The notes under the pieces were generated by a model that worked only from the letters and a program-made list of their open reading frames with translations, had not been told where the DNA came from and did not search any database. From contig CM034315.1 in NCBI GenBank assembly GCA_019925795.1, positions 4,836,001-4,900,000 on the forward strand: DNA of 64,000 nucleotides. Reading direction: 5' to 3'. This document shows, one piece after another, positions 33,354-45,115 of this stretch. This stretch comes from Dendrobium chrysotoxum. Taxonomy: Eukaryota; Streptophyta; Magnoliopsida; Asparagales; Orchidaceae. Position numbers and translations under genes: made by a program. Position 1 is the first letter of the stretch. Every line of letters begins with the position of its first letter.

Positions 33354-33475
33354 TAGTTGTAAACTTTGAGAATTGAATACGAGGTCATCCAAATTCCATT
33401 TTTAGCAAATTATAGTTGAAAACTTTGGGGGATGAATACGAGATCATCCAAAATCCACTTTTAGTAAATTATAAT
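33354..33475 (+). repeat. Two tandem copies of a 60-bp unit
   Basis: TTGTAAACTTTGAGAATTGAA then CGAGGTCATCCAAA is repeated as TTGAAAACTTTGGGGGATGAA then CGAGATCATCCAAA, each followed by a TTTTAGyAAATTATA block. It is a short, diverged tandem duplication. Confidence 0.75.
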
Positions 33476-34545
33476 AGTGATAGTGAAGTTTGACAAAATA
33501 GGCCAGCCATATTTATTCACATTCATAAGGTGATTCTTACTTGCGATAAAGTATATATTGGAATTATAGAAACTTCTCGGATTCTAGTTTGTGTCATCTA
33601 TTGCCCAAAATTGACCATCAAACGACAATAAAGATTGATGCTAGTCATCACCGTCGCCGTTGTAAGGCATTTGTCAGCCATCAACATTAGATATTCATCT
33701 CATTGGTTGTATGGTCTCCTCTCCCACAAAGACATAGACTAACTCAATCAATCATCATCACTCAATACTCAACATTCCCTGTTGAGTGTCATTCGATACT
33801 TGCCAATGAGCAATGTCTAACATCAATCTTCATGGTTGCACTGTCTTCCCTTCTATTAGAGGAATGATCATGTCTATTACCCCAAACTTTCTTTCTTTTT
33901 TTCGCCATCAATTGTTATAAAGATCGTAGTCAAATTATATAAGATATAAGATTTTCTTTATTTATTAAAAAAATTACATGAGCATCATCTCTATGTAGCC
34001 TACGTTGTTAAATACTAATGAGCTATGGTCCTGGTCTACGTCGCTACAATTTTAAGGAGCTATTACTTTTATTTATTATAAAAATTTTAATTCATTTAAA
34101 TGATTTAGTGGGAAAGAAAATTTTTAAAAATTTATTATTCAGAATTTTTAGCTATATTCAAAAAAAATTTTAATAATGACGTACGTTATCTTAGTAACAG
34201 AAATTGGAAGAAATTTTGTTATTTTAAAATTCTATTTATTTTGAAAATTTAAAATTAATGGAATTATTTTTGAAAAGCCAACAAATTAAATATATTTTTT
34301 TATTAACTTAAAATTTAATTATTTCAAAATATTAAAAAAAAAAGAAATTTATTACAAAAAATTTCTTGTTTTAATATACTATATTAATATAATAAATTTA
34401 ATTTAAATCAAATTATAATTTGAATACTAAGAATTGAAGAACTTAATAATGTTTTTATTATTTTAAACTTTAAATTTTCAAAAATATTAAAAAAAAGAAA
34501 TTATATAAATTTTTTTTTATGATTTTTGCCTGCCGGCTTCTGCTC
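33476..34545. other. AT-rich intergenic DNA
   Basis: Nothing recognised. Very AT-rich between 34060 and 34520, with many poly-A and poly-T runs. Confidence 0.5.
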
Positions 34546-35303
34546 ATGCAATGGGCGACTTGGGAGGAAGCTAGTGGCTAGGGAACAAGCTTCCTTCTGA
34601 TTTTTATTTAAAAAAAATTTGTCCACGTTAGCGTCTTAGCGATGAAGTAAATATAAAAAAAAAAATTTCTACGAGAGCGATGGAGCGTTGCACGCGTAAT
34701 AATCGCTCCTGGTTTGGAGTCTCATACATTAACGGTACTGAAGAGAACTGAAAGCGACCCATCGTGTTCAAGTTGCTCCGGACATTGAGATATCTCAAGG
34801 AATCGTGTCCAGGGACCCGCTATTGATCCGACATTCAGAAACGCACAATCTCCTATGGCCATTAACACTCCTCCCTCCTCTCATTAATGCCTCAATTTAA
34901 CTCCAGCAGGTCATGTATTTGGACAGTCGACAGGACTACCTCTATTATCTCTCTCTCTCTCTCTCTCTCTCTCCATCTCTATCTCTATCTCTATCTCTAT
35001 CTCCTTCTTTTCTCTCTCTTCACAAACTTATCATACTTCTTTCGTGGTGGTATTGAATGAGAAATGAATGAAGCTATTGAGTTGATGATGTGGTTATGAT
35101 GATGATGTGGGTGTCTCTACAGAAAGAGTCTACTAAAGGTTGAGAGAGACCCACCTAGCCATTGCCTATTTAAAATCACTCATTTGTTTTTTTATCCTGT
35201 CATCACCATTTATGGTCTTCTATATGTAGCCTAATTAATTGATGATTAATCAACTCCAGGGATCGAGGTGGACTATCGAAGAAACCCATCACATATTGTC
35301 AAT

Positions 35304-35335
<32 letters not shown>

Positions 35336-35454
35336 AGTTCATGCGTTATCTCTATTGGAGTAGCAATAATCAATAACAAGTTTTCTTTTAATGTGACTAA
35401 ATATTAAGTTTTTTCATATGTTTTTTATATTAATTATGAGTAAAAATAATTTTT
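34546..35454. other. Mixed-composition island with CT microsatellites
   Basis: Less AT-rich than its surroundings and without transposon motifs. It carries CT and ATCTCT repeats at about 34949-35006 and CT at 35308-35336, plus ATGATG repeats near 35080-35105. Pyrimidine-rich tracts like these are common in plant 5' leaders, but no following coding frame was found. Confidence 0.4.
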
Positions 35455-35461
35455 TGAAATC

Positions 35462-35541
35462 GGGTCTGCGGCCGAGTGGTCGAAGAAATACGTTTCTCCC
35501 ATCTTACCCGGTCTCAAATCCCCTAACTGTAAAAAAAAAAA
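35462..35541 (+). mobile_element. tRNA-like SINE or retroposed tRNA fragment
   Basis: An A-box-like GGCCGAGTGG (35470-35479) and a B-box-like GGTCTCAAATCC (35510-35521) are separated by 30 nt and followed by 11 A (35531-35541). This matches the RNA polymerase III promoter layout of a tRNA-derived SINE head. The folded arms of a true tRNA are not complete, so it is not called as a tRNA gene. No target duplication was seen. Confidence 0.6.
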
Positions 35542-35635
35542 GTTTTAGTTATATTTTCTTGTCATGATCAAATCTTTTGAATAGTTATCACAATTATGAT
35601 TTGGCTAAAAAATTAATTATAATTTCTTAAAAATA

Positions 35636-35810
35636 AATTTAGATTTAGTTGAGAAAGCTTTTTACTATTTTTTTAAAGCAATTTTTTAGAATAAAAATTT
35701 ATTTTGGATAATTTTTTTTTTATTTTTTGGTTGCTTTTAAAAAAATTTTATTATAGTAAAAAATAATTTTGAAAAGCTAGAAGGAAGCTCTTTCAAATGA
35801 AATCTAAATA
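35636..35810. mobile_element. Foldback MITE, diverged
   Basis: TTAGATTTAGTTGAGAAAGC at the left is inverted at the right as GCTCTTTCAAATGAAATCTAA. The interior has the family's AAAGCAATTTTTTAG stretch. Confidence 0.5.
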
Positions 35811-36603
35811 GAGATTTTAGTTACGAATACCACATTCTTGATAAAAATATAATAAAAAATTTAAAATGTATTACTAAAAAATACATTTTTTGAAAATGAT
35901 GAGCATTAAAAATATAAATTTAATATAAGTGATACTCCATTATAAAATCTTAAGAATAATGTTTAAATTTTGAAATTTTTACAAATTAATTGGAACCTAA
36001 GAAAAAAGAAAAAAAATTGTTTTGTATATAATAACTTTAAAGCAGGGTAGAAATGAATGAAGAAATTAATGAGGTTGGGTATTTGTGTAAATAAATGTCA
36101 AGCCTTTGAAAATACCATGGTGACTAGCTAGTAATCTAGCCATTGGAAAGCAAAATTTACTGCTGGACTCCAAACTTTTGACAACTAGGGCATCTCACCA
36201 CCTGCATTCCTTTACTAATCTTAGCTTCTAGATGAAATTAATTTATTTGAGCTTTTTCAATATTTTTTTATTATTTTATAGAGCAATTTTTTAACACAAA
36301 TTTTTTTTTGAAAGTAACAAAAAATAATGAGAAAAACTGTCTATTTATAAAATTATACTCAAAATAAAAAAGTTAAACAGTTAATTTATATTTATGTGTG
36401 CTGCTATTAAACTATTGAAATGTTGATTAAATATTAAGAATATAATTTAATTCATTTATAATGATATTAAGAATATATATATTTAATAAATTTATAAATA
36501 TGGATAGTTATATTATAATTTATAAATAGCAAATATCTTATTACTACACTATTAATTAGAGCAAGAAATTAAAAAATCTTTCAGAGAGGCTTCTATCGGA
36601 TAA

Positions 36604-36756
36604 TAGGGGTGTCAATTTCGGGTCTTTTTTGGGTTTTCATGTCAACCTGAATCAGACCCTATTTTTGAAACGGGTCGAAAACTCTAACCCAAACTCGAAA
36701 TTTCCATATCGCGTTCGGGTCGAATTTTCAGATTGTGTCCAATATTGACACCCCTA
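36604..36756. mobile_element. hAT-like MITE, 153 bp
   Basis: Ends TAGGGGTGTCAAT and ATTGACACCCCTA are perfect inverted repeats, the common end type of plant hAT MITEs. The flanking octamers (36596-36603 and 36757-36764) agree at 6 of 8 positions, as expected for an aged 8-bp duplication. The interior is richer in CG words than the surroundings. Confidence 0.85.
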
Positions 36757-36764
36757 TCTGATAC

Positions 36765-37674
36765 AGATAACTCAGAAGAGAAGGAGAGCAGAAAGGCTCA
36801 ATTTCTTTGGTTTCAGTTTCCATTTGTAGTTATTATTATTTCCATATAAAGGTTTTTAATTTATCCTTTCATGCTTGATAAATTATGATCTACATGAGAA
36901 TGATACAGTTGCTTGCTGACCGTTTGGTTCATCAGAGTTTGAAATATCCTCAAATAAATGAAGATCTTTGGGAGCTGACATCAAAATAGAAACCTACATT
37001 GTAATAACTATTGAGTAATAGAAACCTAATAAGGAAAATTATATGATTTATCCTGCTCTCTTGCATAGTATTTCATCCATCAAACAGTAGATAATATTCC
37101 CTATTAGATGAGCCATATGCATTGATATATGTGCCAAGACTGTTTTCTACTGAGGGGAAAGATTTAGTGCCATGGAGATAGAATCCTGAATCCAAGCCCC
37201 CACACAATAGTCTGCTCTCTTTGGGCAAGTATTTCTCATTATTTTATGAAAGATATATGATATCCAGTGGTACGTACACCCCATTTAATATCCTTGCATA
37301 GATCATAAACGTAGGGTTCAGATTTCCTGGTCGACATTCAGGTTAAGCTAGGCTAGGGTGGATGTATGGCATCATATGACTAGGGGAAAAGATCAAAGAC
37401 TCTCCTTTTACTTAGCAACCGACAACGCAACGTAAGTGCAGACTCTGCTCATTGAGCTAATCTCTAGCCAATCGATCCTTTGATCTCTAGATTTACATTT
37501 CTACTATATGCCTTGAGCTGATGAAACATTAAGGTGAATACTTACATGGTTAAACCCAGTCATTCTCACCTTACATTAATCACTTTGATTTTATGCATTT
37601 TGTTTTGTGATTCCATCCGGCATTCTAGTGTTGATGATGTTGGAAAATATTTGGGGGTTGAGAGGTTGATTGGT

Positions 37675-37712
<38 letters not shown>

Positions 37713-37954
37713 TAAAAAATAGTGATTTCTAAATTATAAAAGGTGAAATATTGAGATGAATGCATATATCTAAATGCCAACAGTTTGAATGACTTCAGAT
37801 GATCCTAGAGTTATCTTGGGATGGTGTACTGGTAACATAAACTCAACTGTATTTAGCAGGGGAAATCATACAATATTTTTGAAACCTATGGAACAACATG
37901 TATATTTGGAAAAAAAAAATCTTGAAACTACACAATTTTTATAATAATGTTGAT
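36765..37954. other. Unassigned region with TA microsatellite
   Basis: A TA run occupies 37679-37707. 37100-37530 is of mixed composition without recognisable coding content. Confidence 0.4.
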
Positions 37955-38840
37955 ATATCACAAAAAATTTTCTTGATCGGACATGAATCTCAAGGCATAT
38001 TCATACAAGAAACTTTCAAAATTAAAATAAGAATCATCCAAGCTCTATTTTCATCATACTTATAGTCGAATTGAACATCTCAATGAGACGAACCCTAAGA
38101 CATCAAAATTAGTCAACTCCGAGCCCAAACGAGCCCAAATCAAGGGTCCAAGCCATATTTGGAGGGTTCAAAGCATTAATTTGATAACCAAATGATTGCT
38201 GAATATGACATGCTTATTGTCAAATCAAGTGGCTCGAGACGATTCCAACGAGCCCAAGATCACTTAATTCCAACATCATTAAGGCACTTAAATGCTCGAT
38301 CAACGATCTATGATCAAGGGGGTCAATATCAACCATCCATTCTAGCACTCCCAACTCGACAATGATCTCCTCCATATTTACAAGCCATGTAACTCTCAAA
38401 AAACTATAAAAAGACCATCATTCTTCACATAAGGGGAGGAAGGAAAAAGAGTGAAGAGAGGAGGAGGAAGAGCATATTTGAAGAGCTATCTTGCCATCGA
38501 CCACTGCGGACATTCTTCCTGACCACCGACATTCTTCCCAACCTCCGACGTTCTTCCCAATCACTGATATTCTTCCCAACCGCCGACGTTCTTCCCGACC
38601 ACCGATGTTCCTCTAAACCATCACCAAACTTTTGCACCAAGAGTCCCCGTCTAAAGATTGACAAAAAAATTTCAATATATTGTATTCTTCCTATCCTTGG
38701 GATAAAGGATGTATTGATTTTTGTATTGTATTCAAATACTAGTGCAACTGTTTCGACTGGGCAAAGGCCTCGTGATTTTTACCTTTCTCAAGATTATCCA
38801 CGTAAAAATTCAGGTATTTCTTTATCATCTATTTGTGTAT
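37955..38840 (+). mobile_element. LTR-like block, probably solo or partial
   Basis: A TATA-like AACTATAAAAAGACC lies near 38400. It is followed by a purine-rich leader, a minisatellite (38499-38616) and then GGCCTCGTGATTTTTACC and TTATCCACGTAAAAATTCAGG. That last pair is the arrangement seen near the 3' end of many plant LTRs. No gag or pol follows. The start is uncertain; a 27-bp match to it recurs at the right edge of the window. Confidence 0.45.
38499..38616 (+). repeat. Minisatellite, six units of 19-22 bp
   Basis: Units such as ACCTCCGACGTTCTTCCCA and ACCGCCGACGTTCTTCCCG repeat head to tail with one to four changes each. The antisense frame with repeated GRxSVVxKN-like words is a product of this repeat. 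Confidence 0.88.
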
Positions 38841-39600
38841 TGATATTTTATGCATCGCTGAGACAAAGCATTTTCACTCTACCTTTGCAAACTTTTCAGC
38901 CCGCAATAAATGTATATTTCATAATTTCAATAACAACAATCATAGATCATATCTTAATCAATCTTAGGAATATGCCTGAGTATCATCTCATATTTAGTTT
39001 CAAGGCTTGCCAAACAAAACCACATGATCAGGATTTTACAAGAAGATCAATTATAAATGACTATTTATCACTATCATGCTTATCGATATTCTTTGAATCA
39101 TTATATTATATTAACAATTCTCAATGATCTACTAATCATAAAGACAAACTTCATCTCCTCCATGACAATATCAAGAATCATAGCATGATAGTTTTAAGAT
39201 TTTTAAGATTTATGATATTGATAAAACTTGTGATAATTTAGTGCTATTGGATGCTAAAGTCAGTGATATATGTCAAATGCTATATGCTTGATTTAATATA
39301 TTATATTCAATGATAATAGAGTTTTCATAATTGTAAGGAATGGCATATTGAGATGCCCCATATCTCCCAATATCGACCAATTTCACTTGTTATGCAGATG
39401 TTACTAAATTAAGATATAATGATTATTTTTTACTAATAAAAAGCACAAATGATGCATAATGGTAAAATAATCTTTATGCATTCATAATAGTACATTAGAT
39501 TATAATAAGACATAGGCGAATAAATTATTAACTTTTATAGTTGACATTAAAGGTATAAGAGATATGAAGAATTTAATAATTTGAGAGAAAAAATGATGAG
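38841..39600. other. AT-rich intergenic DNA
   Basis: Nothing recognised apart from a possible continuation of the LTR-like block. Confidence 0.45.
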
Positions 39601-39605
39601 AGTAT

Positions 39606-39636
<31 letters not shown>

Positions 39637-42150
39637 TAGTGAAAACTCACAATGGGCATACGTGTTAATTAAGCGAAAAGAGTTACAAGATCCTTAAAGG
39701 GATAAAAAATCGATAAATACTCAAACAGCTACAAGCAAAAAAGAAAAAAAACCCTATGTAGTCTAAGATTCCTTACCAATTACAGATTAAAATATGAAAG
39801 TTCGAAGAGAATCTAAATCCAAAAGGATCAGTACCAGAGAATTGAACAAGAAATTCAGAGGGTGCAATCAAGCTTAAAAAAATACATAAGGCAAGAAATA
39901 CCAAACATCAAGGAAATGGAATCCCAGCATATTCTACACAATGAGCCCCAACATTCTAAAACCTACACAAAAAAGACCTCAATCAGGAAAGAAATCAGCA
40001 ACAAATATATATATCAACAACAAAATAAAGATCTATAAGCAACAAGCACCACTCTAGCAGCACACACCAAGAAGTGCAAAAGCTCCCACCAACCAGAAAA
40101 ACCCAAAACCAAGGAAGGCAACAAAGCCACCCAAAACACCAAACAAAAAAAATAAGCCACCATCCGCAACCAGCTCAACAAAGACCAACCCAACATATGA
40201 AACCATAGGAAATCCAACCAACCGAAGACCAAACAAACCCAGCAACCAGATCACATAAATGAGCCAAACAAGAGAAACTCACAACCTAGGAGACAAAAAA
40301 TAGTGCAACTGAAATAGCACACCAGAGCCCCCAACAAAAAAAATCAAACCTGAAAGTCAATTCCCAAAGCAAGAAAACTAGCAGCAACAATAACAAAAGA
40401 ACCAACACAAAAAAGAGGAGACCCAAAATAGGAGAGGCAAACCAAGCTTATCCAAAGCTAGTCATCAATATTAGGATTAGAAGGAGTTTTGATCTAGTGA
40501 TTTTACCTTCAGAGTACTTGGAATTCAAAACTTTCTTTTTCTTATTTTTTTTACTAGTAACCAAAGAGAAACCATCTTCAGACACTTGTACAACACTCAA
40601 ATCAATCTCATCCTGATTAAAATTGTGATTTCATTCATCATTAATAGAAATAAACTAACCTTCTTCCCAAAAAGAACCCAATAGACCAGAGGAGCTCTAT
40701 TCAATCAGAATGATAAATAGGCTTTTCAACAGAATACAAATCCGATTGAAGCTTCCCCACACCCAAGCTTAAATGGTCATCAACAATAATAGGAGAGAAA
40801 GAAATGGAAATTATATGCACCAAATTAGAAACATCCAAACCACCAAGAGCTTGATCAGATACATTTGCAGGATCAATATCCTAGACTAAAAAATGATTAA
40901 CACCTGCATCTAAAACAGAGACCTCATTCAGAATGTGTAAATCGACCCTACGATCCACAGGGTCCTTAATAGAAGAAGCAGGGAATTGATTAACATTAAT
41001 GTAAGCATTAGAAGCCAAGATAGGATTAACATTAACCACATTAACATTAGCCATCTCAGAAGGAACCTGGAGTAACTTATCAATCAGAAATTCCTCAACA
41101 GCAGAAGTATTAACACCACGAGTGATATCATCATAAGGGGTTACGAGATATTTTCCTTAGAACCATTTAGTATCGGTTTAGGATTAACCATCAAATTCGT
41201 TTCTAAATAAGGGTGAATGTGAAAAAAAATATATTTCAGGCAACCCAGAGTTTTCCATGCTCACAAAAAGGAGGAAACTCCTCCATCACAATATTTTGAA
41301 TATACCCAAATTTTTCAGGCCCAAGCCAATCGCTGCTAGGATAATTCTTTGACATATCTAATTCCACTAAAATACGAGCAACTGAAGATCTAGTACCATT
41401 AGAAGTATCATTATCAGTTTTAAGATGATGACCAAATAAAGAACCTAATATGTACAATATACAAGTAGAGAACAAACGGGGCTGAAGATTAGGGTGAGAT
41501 GCCTAAATTGGGATCATGGGGGATTCAATAGAAATGTCAAAAAGTGAAGATCATTCAATCAATTTCATAAAATAGTTGTTAACATAATAAGAACGATGAG
41601 AAAAAACTCTACTATAGTCTATGCCATTTATAAGTTTGATCAAAACATGCCTTGTATCCATGAGGGTAACCAAGAAGTCACCGGTAAGTTTCAAATTAAA
41701 GAAAAATGTCTAAATATTGTCAAGTACTTAAGGCCTTGACTGGTAAATTTTCCAATCAAAGTAAATTCAAAATGGGCTGCAAGAGCAATATTTTTTCTTC
41801 TGAAATCCACAGCGAAGGCAACCTACAACAAGTTGTGGCTTTAAGATTAAGAAAAATCATCAATGAAGAGGCACCTGAAAGAGCATCTTTAAAAGAAAGA
41901 TGATTATTTTTTACTATTTAAAAAATCAGAGTCATTAAGCTAAACATGATTAAGTGCCATTCGATTCGACGAAACAATCGAAGGTGGAAGGATCATGAGA
42001 AAAAGACGCAAAACAAACAAAAAATCAGGCAAAATAGTAAACCCTAGCCGACCCATTACGAAAAGAGAACATCAAAGATGAAGTGAAGGAAAACTCTCCT
42101 ACGGATGCAGAGTGAAGCCGGCGAGGACTGAATGAGAGACTACAAGGGAC
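39606..42150 (-). mobile_element. ORF1-only L1 derivative (half-LINE), copy 1
   Basis: On the minus strand the order is: a 5' leader with GGCTAGGGTTT, a decayed DUF4283-type ORF1, its basic C-terminus, an 800-bp G/T-rich 3' UTR, the L1 terminal motif and a TAA/ATA-repeat tail (39606-39640). No endonuclease or reverse-transcriptase segment lies between the end of ORF1 and the 3' UTR. The 3' UTR end (AAGGATCTTGTAAC, TTAATTAACACGTATGCCC) aligns well with that of the RNase H-bearing L1 at 17.8 kb. It abuts copy 2 head to head. Confidence 0.75.
40460..41960 (-). pseudogene. ORF1 of half-LINE copy 1 (DUF4283), decayed
   Basis: Begins at an ATG at 41960 (MALNHV). SFKDALSGAS, shared with copy 2 as SFKDVLSG, follows after a shift, then FEFTLIGKF, the DUF4283 entry motif. 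Near 41240-41475 is an open piece with YPSSDWLGPEKFGYIQNIVMEEF-like text and FCEHGK, a degraded zinc knuckle. The C-terminus near 40470-40600 reads EDGFSLVTSKKNKKKKV and then TRSK, the basic tail typical of this ORF1 class. Stops and shifts are common, so no full protein is made. Confidence 0.7.
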
Positions 42151-44291
42151 CAACATGATGTCTAGGGTTTCCCCGCTCCCGGTTGCCGCTTTGGTTGGGT
42201 AACTTTTCTCCCTTATTCCCTTTGGGTTTCTTCGTATTTTCTTCCGTATGGTTGCGAATCGGTTAAGAGATCCTGGGTTTTTGGATGGGAAGCTTAAATC
42301 TAGGTCTTTTAAAGATGTTTTATCGGGTGAGTCGACTTCACCGGACTTTCCTCCACTCATAGTGTCTTCCCATCATGGTTTGCTGGCATTATTGATTTTG
42401 GAGGAGGATTTGCTTTCACTTGCAGCGCCCTTCGAGTTTGCTTTAGTGGGGAAGTTTCTGGGCCTGCACCCGCCTTTTGATACGATTCGCAAATTCTTCT
42501 TTAACCTAAAGCTTTTTGAAGAATTTTCAATTACTTTGTTGAACCCTAAAAATATGTTGATTAAACTAGTCAATGACTTAGATTACTGTAAGATTTTTTT
42601 CTCACTGCTCCTACTTCGTTAGCAATTGCTTCATGAAGCTTTTTATGTGGACTCCCCATTTTGATATAAATGTAGAGTCTCCTATAGTTCCCATTTGGGC
42701 TTCTTTCCCCAGTTTGCGCCCTCATCTTTTCTCCCCCCTATACTTCATGGATTGGGGTCGTTGTTTGGTAGACCTTTGAGAACGAATAATGCGACGACTA
42801 ATGGTTCTAGAACTTCTATGGCCTGCATATTAATTGAATTAGATATTACTAAATGATATACTTCTCAAGTTTGGCTTGGTTCCGAGTCTATTGGTTACAT
42901 TCAATCGATAGAAATGAAAGATTTTCCCTCGTATTACTTTCATTTCAAAACTTTGGGTCATTCAAAGGATGGTTGTCGGATCTTATTTCCAAATCTGAGT
43001 GCTTCTCCTGCCAAGGAGGGTACTATGGCCGATGTTCCTTCTTCTCATGACCTTGATGGTCTTAACATTACTCCTGCCATTAGTTCGGATGGGGTGGTTC
43101 AAGGTGATTTGGTGGAGAATCAAGATTTTATTTGTGCTCATGAGAATGATGGTATTATTTCTCCTTTGCTTAATGATGTGGGGCATGAGATTATGCTTGT
43201 TTTAGCTAAGGATCAAGGTGATGTTGTGTTTCATATTGCTGGTGGTTTTGTTTCTCCTATTGCGCAAACTGAAGCGACGGCGGGAGTGCAATTAATTGGC
43301 TCTGATGATGTGGGGGTTTGTGCAATGGCTTTGTCTCATGTTGAGGTGGAGGAGGAAGGTGAGACGGAAAGGGTTTCTTGTCAAGATGAAGTGTGTTATG
43401 ATTCGTCTGGTGCTGTGGTTACTCTTGATCTTATTGATGGGCCGGTTTCTCCCATTCGACTGGTGGTGGCATGCCTTCTGGTTCTCCTGTGATTGCGGGG
43501 TCTCTGGGAACTGAGTCTCTTGTTGAAGTGCCTATAGTTGTTATGTCCCCTAACTGTTTGAATGCTTGGTTTGTTTCTAATTTGGGGGTAAATTGTCTCG
43601 GGCAATCGGGTTGGAATGATGGGTCCCCTTCATCATCTGGTGAGGTGGGTGATGATTTAGGAATGAGCAGAATGAGTCTTTTCAGGATTTTTATTTGTTA
43701 AATATATGTTAGGTTGTTGAGAAAGCTTTCTCTCGTGTCAGTAAACGTCGTACGAGAAAATCTAGAATGTAAAAGTTATTTTGTTGTTTAGTTGTGTGGG
43801 TTTATCTTTACTTAGCTGGTGCTTTTTGTTGATGGCTGCCTCATTTTTGGGCCGGGCTTTTTGTCCTTGTGTGTGGTGGCTTGGTTAAGCTTTGGGCTCT
43901 GTATTGGTTTTGGGTGTTGATGGTTGGATTTGTTGGTTTTGGTAATGATTGTGGGGGAGGTGATGCTCACCTATCCTCTTCTTTTTTCCGCTTCTTGTTG
44001 TTTGCCGGTTGTTTCTTTCCTTTACTTAGATTAGATACCGGGTTGCTTGGGTTGCTCTTTGTGCATGGCCGTTTGTTGGGGTGCTGTAATGGATGTTGTT
44101 GATGGTGTTGTTGATGTTTATTTAATTGCTTTTAAGCTTTATCTTTTTCTTTGCTTTGCTTTTTCTTTCCCTGTATTAGGTAGTATCTAAAGCTCTTAGG
44201 TTTTATTTCAAATGATGTGAGCTTCTGATTCTCTAAGGACGTGTACTTTTTATCATTATTAATGCGTAGGCCCCGCCATATTAAAAAAAAA
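42151..44291 (+). mobile_element. ORF1-only L1 derivative (half-LINE), copy 2
   Basis: The 5' end begins with GTCTAGGGTTTCCCC (42157). ORF1 (42248-43772) is followed directly by a 520-bp G/T-rich 3' UTR and the end CATTATTAATGCGTAGGCCCCGCC with a short A-tail at 44281-44290. No ORF2 is present. CTCTTAGGTTTTATTT in the 3' UTR (near 44190) is shared exactly with the L1 3' UTR near 17775. A clear target duplication was not found; ATCATGA occurs near both 41994 and 44290, but that is too short to rely on. Confidence 0.75.
42248..43772 (+). pseudogene. ORF1 of half-LINE copy 2 (DUF4283 plus zinc knuckle)
   Basis: Starts MVANRLRDPGFLDGK, then SFKDVLSGES and FEFALVGKFLG, HPPFDTIRKFFFNLKL and PKNMLIKLVNDLDY: the DUF4283 nucleic-acid-binding fold of plant L1 ORF1 proteins. 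The frame is lost near 42620. It resumes at 42914 with FPSYYFHFKTLGHSKDGC, a CX2CX4HX4C knuckle whose first Cys pair has changed to Tyr/Phe. An acidic, Val/Asp-rich linker follows, then a basic end KRRTRKSRM and a stop at 43770-43772. ORF1 proteins bind element RNA. Frameshifts make this copy non-coding. Confidence 0.75.
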
Positions 44292-44789
44292 TCATGAAAT
44301 AGCCTAGTGACTCTACTACTCATTAGCTTCAATAGACTACCCAGTTTTTATCATGTACTTCATTTTATTTATTTTGCATTGAAGATACCTACTTAAAACA
44401 ATAGTTGAAGCACTTAAAAATCGGGCATATAGTGGTGAAGTAAAAAAGAAAGAAGTTCGAGCTCTATGATTCTTCTATTTTTAGAACCTAAAGTGCTTTA
44501 GTAGTAAAATAAAAAAACAAAAATGGAAGAATGCCATTCACCATTTCAAACTTGTTAATGCAAAGTAAAATTTTCTTTTTTGCAAAGAGAAAAATAAAAA
44601 CAATTATGCTCAATACAAGGTTCATCTCATGCTATATACGAGTAGATCAATGACTCTACAGTGTAAATAAAAAAATAAAAAAAGAAACATCACAGACAGA
44701 TTTTCTGTAAAATAAAAGGAAAAGTATAGTCATTACAGACAAATCCATTCATCTCCTGCTATTTGAGCAAAAATGTTAATCAATTACTC

Positions 44790-45115
44790 CATAGTTCCAG
44801 AACGGTCATCACATTCATTTCTCAAGGAATCATCTCCTTCTTCTCCATTATTGCAAGCTTTCGTCTCTTACGATTGTTTCTTCTGTTTGTTTGTTCTTAA
44901 CATAATCATTACCACAATGCAATAATGAACTATAAAACTTTAATTACTTTCTCACTTTTAGATTTTATGTGCCATATGATGAGTTAGTAAGCTATAATTT
45001 TATAAGTCAGAGAAGCAGTGCCAGTTTAAATAAAATAAAATAATTGTCTTCTGCTGTTGCATTAATGGTGACTCTGTCATTAAGTCTTAATATTATTTGC
45101 AAAGGCTGAAACCGG
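44790..45115 (+). repeat. Unknown diverged repeat unit, copy 1
   Basis: Colinear short blocks are shared with 56390-56790: GTCATCACATTyAwTT, GTCTCTTAyGATTGTyTCTT, CTTTTAGATyTTAyGTGC, TTGTCTTCTGCTsTTG and ATTATTTGCwAAGGCTGAAA, in the same order and spacing. A third copy lies at 53200-53500. No coding frame is common to the copies. Confidence 0.7.

Noticed and set aside
35462..35525. Functional tRNA gene
   Set aside because: Boxes A and B are present but the acceptor and anticodon arms do not pair properly and an A-tail follows.
38499..38616. CRISPR-like array
   Set aside because: The units are contiguous without unique spacers and the DNA is a plant nuclear retroelement region.
38425..38664. 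Minus-strand frame with repeated basic words
   Set aside because: The repeats arise from the minisatellite in the LTR-like block.
40014..40254. Trp/Leu/Phe-rich frames on the minus strand
   Set aside because: They lie in the G/T-rich 3' UTR of half-LINE copy 1; composition alone explains the residues and there is no motif.
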